Below are positions 63,136 through 64,000 of a stretch of 64,000 bases of DNA, piece after piece. The stretch is from assembly GCA_039105265.1 (NCBI GenBank), contig JAPFFF010000001.1, positions 8,494,001-8,558,000 on the forward strand, written 5' to 3'. The number at the start of each line of letters is the position of its first letter. Position 1 is the first letter of the stretch. A model generated the notes under the pieces. That model had not been told where the DNA came from, made no database searches, and worked only from the letters and a program-made list of their open reading frames with translations. The DNA is from Tritrichomonas musculus (lineage: Eukaryota; Parabasalia; Tritrichomonadida; Tritrichomonadidae). The position numbers and the translations under genes were made by a program.

Positions 63136-64000
63136 CTATTTCTTGACATCGTTTTTATTGTTTTCAGGATTAGGATCAACTTTTTGCTTCTTTGTCTTAA
63201 ATAATATTTCGATTCCAAGGGCAATAAAAACAATTGCTACACCAATCCATTGCCTTACATTCAAATTGTGTCTAAACACAATTGAAGAGAGAACGATAGT
63301 GAATAATTTTCTTGTAGTTGTCGCAATTGCAACAACAAGACCATCGGACATTCCAATTGCAGCAAAAAGAGCAACTTGTGCAATTGAACCTGTCAAACCG
63401 AAAGCTATTAACTTTGGTAAAATAAAGCGATGATCCATAATCCAAATAATAGCTCGGTAAATTTCCATAAATTGGATTAGAAAAACGATAAGTGAACTCC
63501 ACATAAAGTTATAAAACATTGTGACAAATGGACCACCCTTTGTCTTAAGTTTGTCAACCATTGGAACATACATTGCATCTGAAAATAAAGCACCACAGGC
63601 TAAAATAATACCAATATATGAAGATTTACCAAAATTACCATTCATTCCAAAAATAATCAATCCAATGCTGAGTAATATGACAACAAATATTTTTTTCTGA
63701 CTGATTGATTGACGGAAAATTAATATTTGACATAACATAACGGAGAGTGGTTTGGCAGATTTCATAACTTGATATGTAGGATAATCTATATATTTTGGAG
63801 CATAGTTGGAGCATGCCAAACCAATCTGTTGAGGAATTGCTATTAACATATATGGAAATGGATTGCTTGGTAATTTCGCTCTTGTTACTAAAATTGCTAT
63901 AAATGCTGCAATTAAATAACAAACATCATTGAAAAAGAGTAAGAAATTGGGGAAATTGAATGAATCTTCACTTTGGTTTTTTTTTGGTATTAGTTCTTCA
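63136..64000 (-). CDS. nucleotide-sugar transporter (SLC35B/UAA type), start beyond the window
   Basis: The minus-strand frame is open from 64000 to its stop at 63136, so at least 287 C-terminal residues are present; the Met at 63849 is internal. The upstream in-frame part reads FNFPNFLLFFNDVCYLIAAF and continues into the same membrane protein. About eight hydrophobic segments are visible. The stretch IDYPTYQVMKSAKPLSVML is typical of the SLC35B group, where the KSAKP/KSCKP motif lies in the substrate path. The tail is charged (KTKKQKVDPNPENNKN), with lysines that could serve ER retrieval. The family moves UDP-galactose, UDP-glucose or PAPS into the ER or Golgi in exchange for nucleotide monophosphate; which one is not clear. 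Confidence 0.85.
   Translation of the reverse strand, partial: EELIPKKNQSEDSFNFPNFLLFFNDVCYLIAAFIAILVTRAKLPSNPFPYMLIAIPQQIGLACSNYAPKYIDYPTYQVMKSAKPLSVMLCQILIFRQSISQKKIFVVILLSIGLIIFGMNGNFGKSSYIGIILACGALFSDAMYVPMVDKLKTKGGPFVTMFYNFMWSSLIVFLIQFMEIYRAIIWIMDHRFILPKLIAFGLTGSIAQVALFAAIGMSDGLVVAIATTTRKLFTIVLSSIVFRHNLNVRQWIGVAIVFIALGIEILFKTKKQKVDPNPENNKNDVKK

Noticed and set aside
1-64000. Large virus-like elements or LTR retroelements
   Set aside because: No capsid, protein-primed polymerase, packaging ATPase, reverse transcriptase or long terminal direct repeats were recognised.

Overview
The window looks like nuclear DNA of a trichomonad (parabasalid), most like the Tritrichomonas type. The coding genes appear intronless and lie in very AT-rich DNA. 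An ankyrin gene has the trichomonad-type N-terminal region (DUF3447 style). Several start codons sit 10-30 bases downstream of an initiator-like TCAYW (24402, 28613-28622, 61421-61430). Cut-and-paste and rolling-circle DNA transposons fill most of the gene-poor parts. The species assignment is inference.

Layout. 1-8.4 kb: the 3' end of a VWA gene; a VWA protein carrying an E2 domain and a U-box on one chain; an importin-beta relative sharing a 114-bp divergent promoter with it; a small mariner-like MITE; and a Rac-like GTPase with glycine in place of Gln61. 9.4-14.6 kb: an ankyrin gene whose repeats survive as five coding islands scattered through AT-rich DNA and split by a 1.76-kb transposon. 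16-23.6 kb: a transposon cluster (two long-TIR foldback copies, a hAT-like element with perfect 8-bp target duplication, several MITEs) around one short gene for a low-complexity CaaX protein. 24.4-28.6 kb: centrin, an LKB1/CaMKK-like kinase and a plant-type GDP-mannose 3,5-epimerase. 29.5-39.4 kb: a nest of at least six insertions at one ancestral site, including two inverted, nearly identical copies of a Helitron-like element that carries a hairpin satellite. 40.9-43.4 kb: an apparently intact hAT transposon. 43.8-52.4 kb: a DOCK-family GEF, a long coiled-coil protein and an RCC1-repeat protein. 52.4-59.8 kb: remains of a Mutator-like transposase, a Tc1-like MITE and a decayed Rep/helicase Helitron. 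61.4-64 kb: a mannitol dehydrogenase-family enzyme and a nucleotide-sugar transporter that runs off the window.

The host genes are ordinary eukaryotic single genes, not operons. Possible functional links are the Rac-like GTPase with the DOCK GEF (cytoskeleton), and the epimerase with the nucleotide-sugar transporter (surface glycans). Both links are inference. The most unusual items are the E2 plus U-box plus VWA protein, the nested Helitron pair (which supplies its own empty sites), a recurring hairpin with a GCGAAGC apex found in unrelated elements, the ankyrin islands, and the Q61G GTPase.
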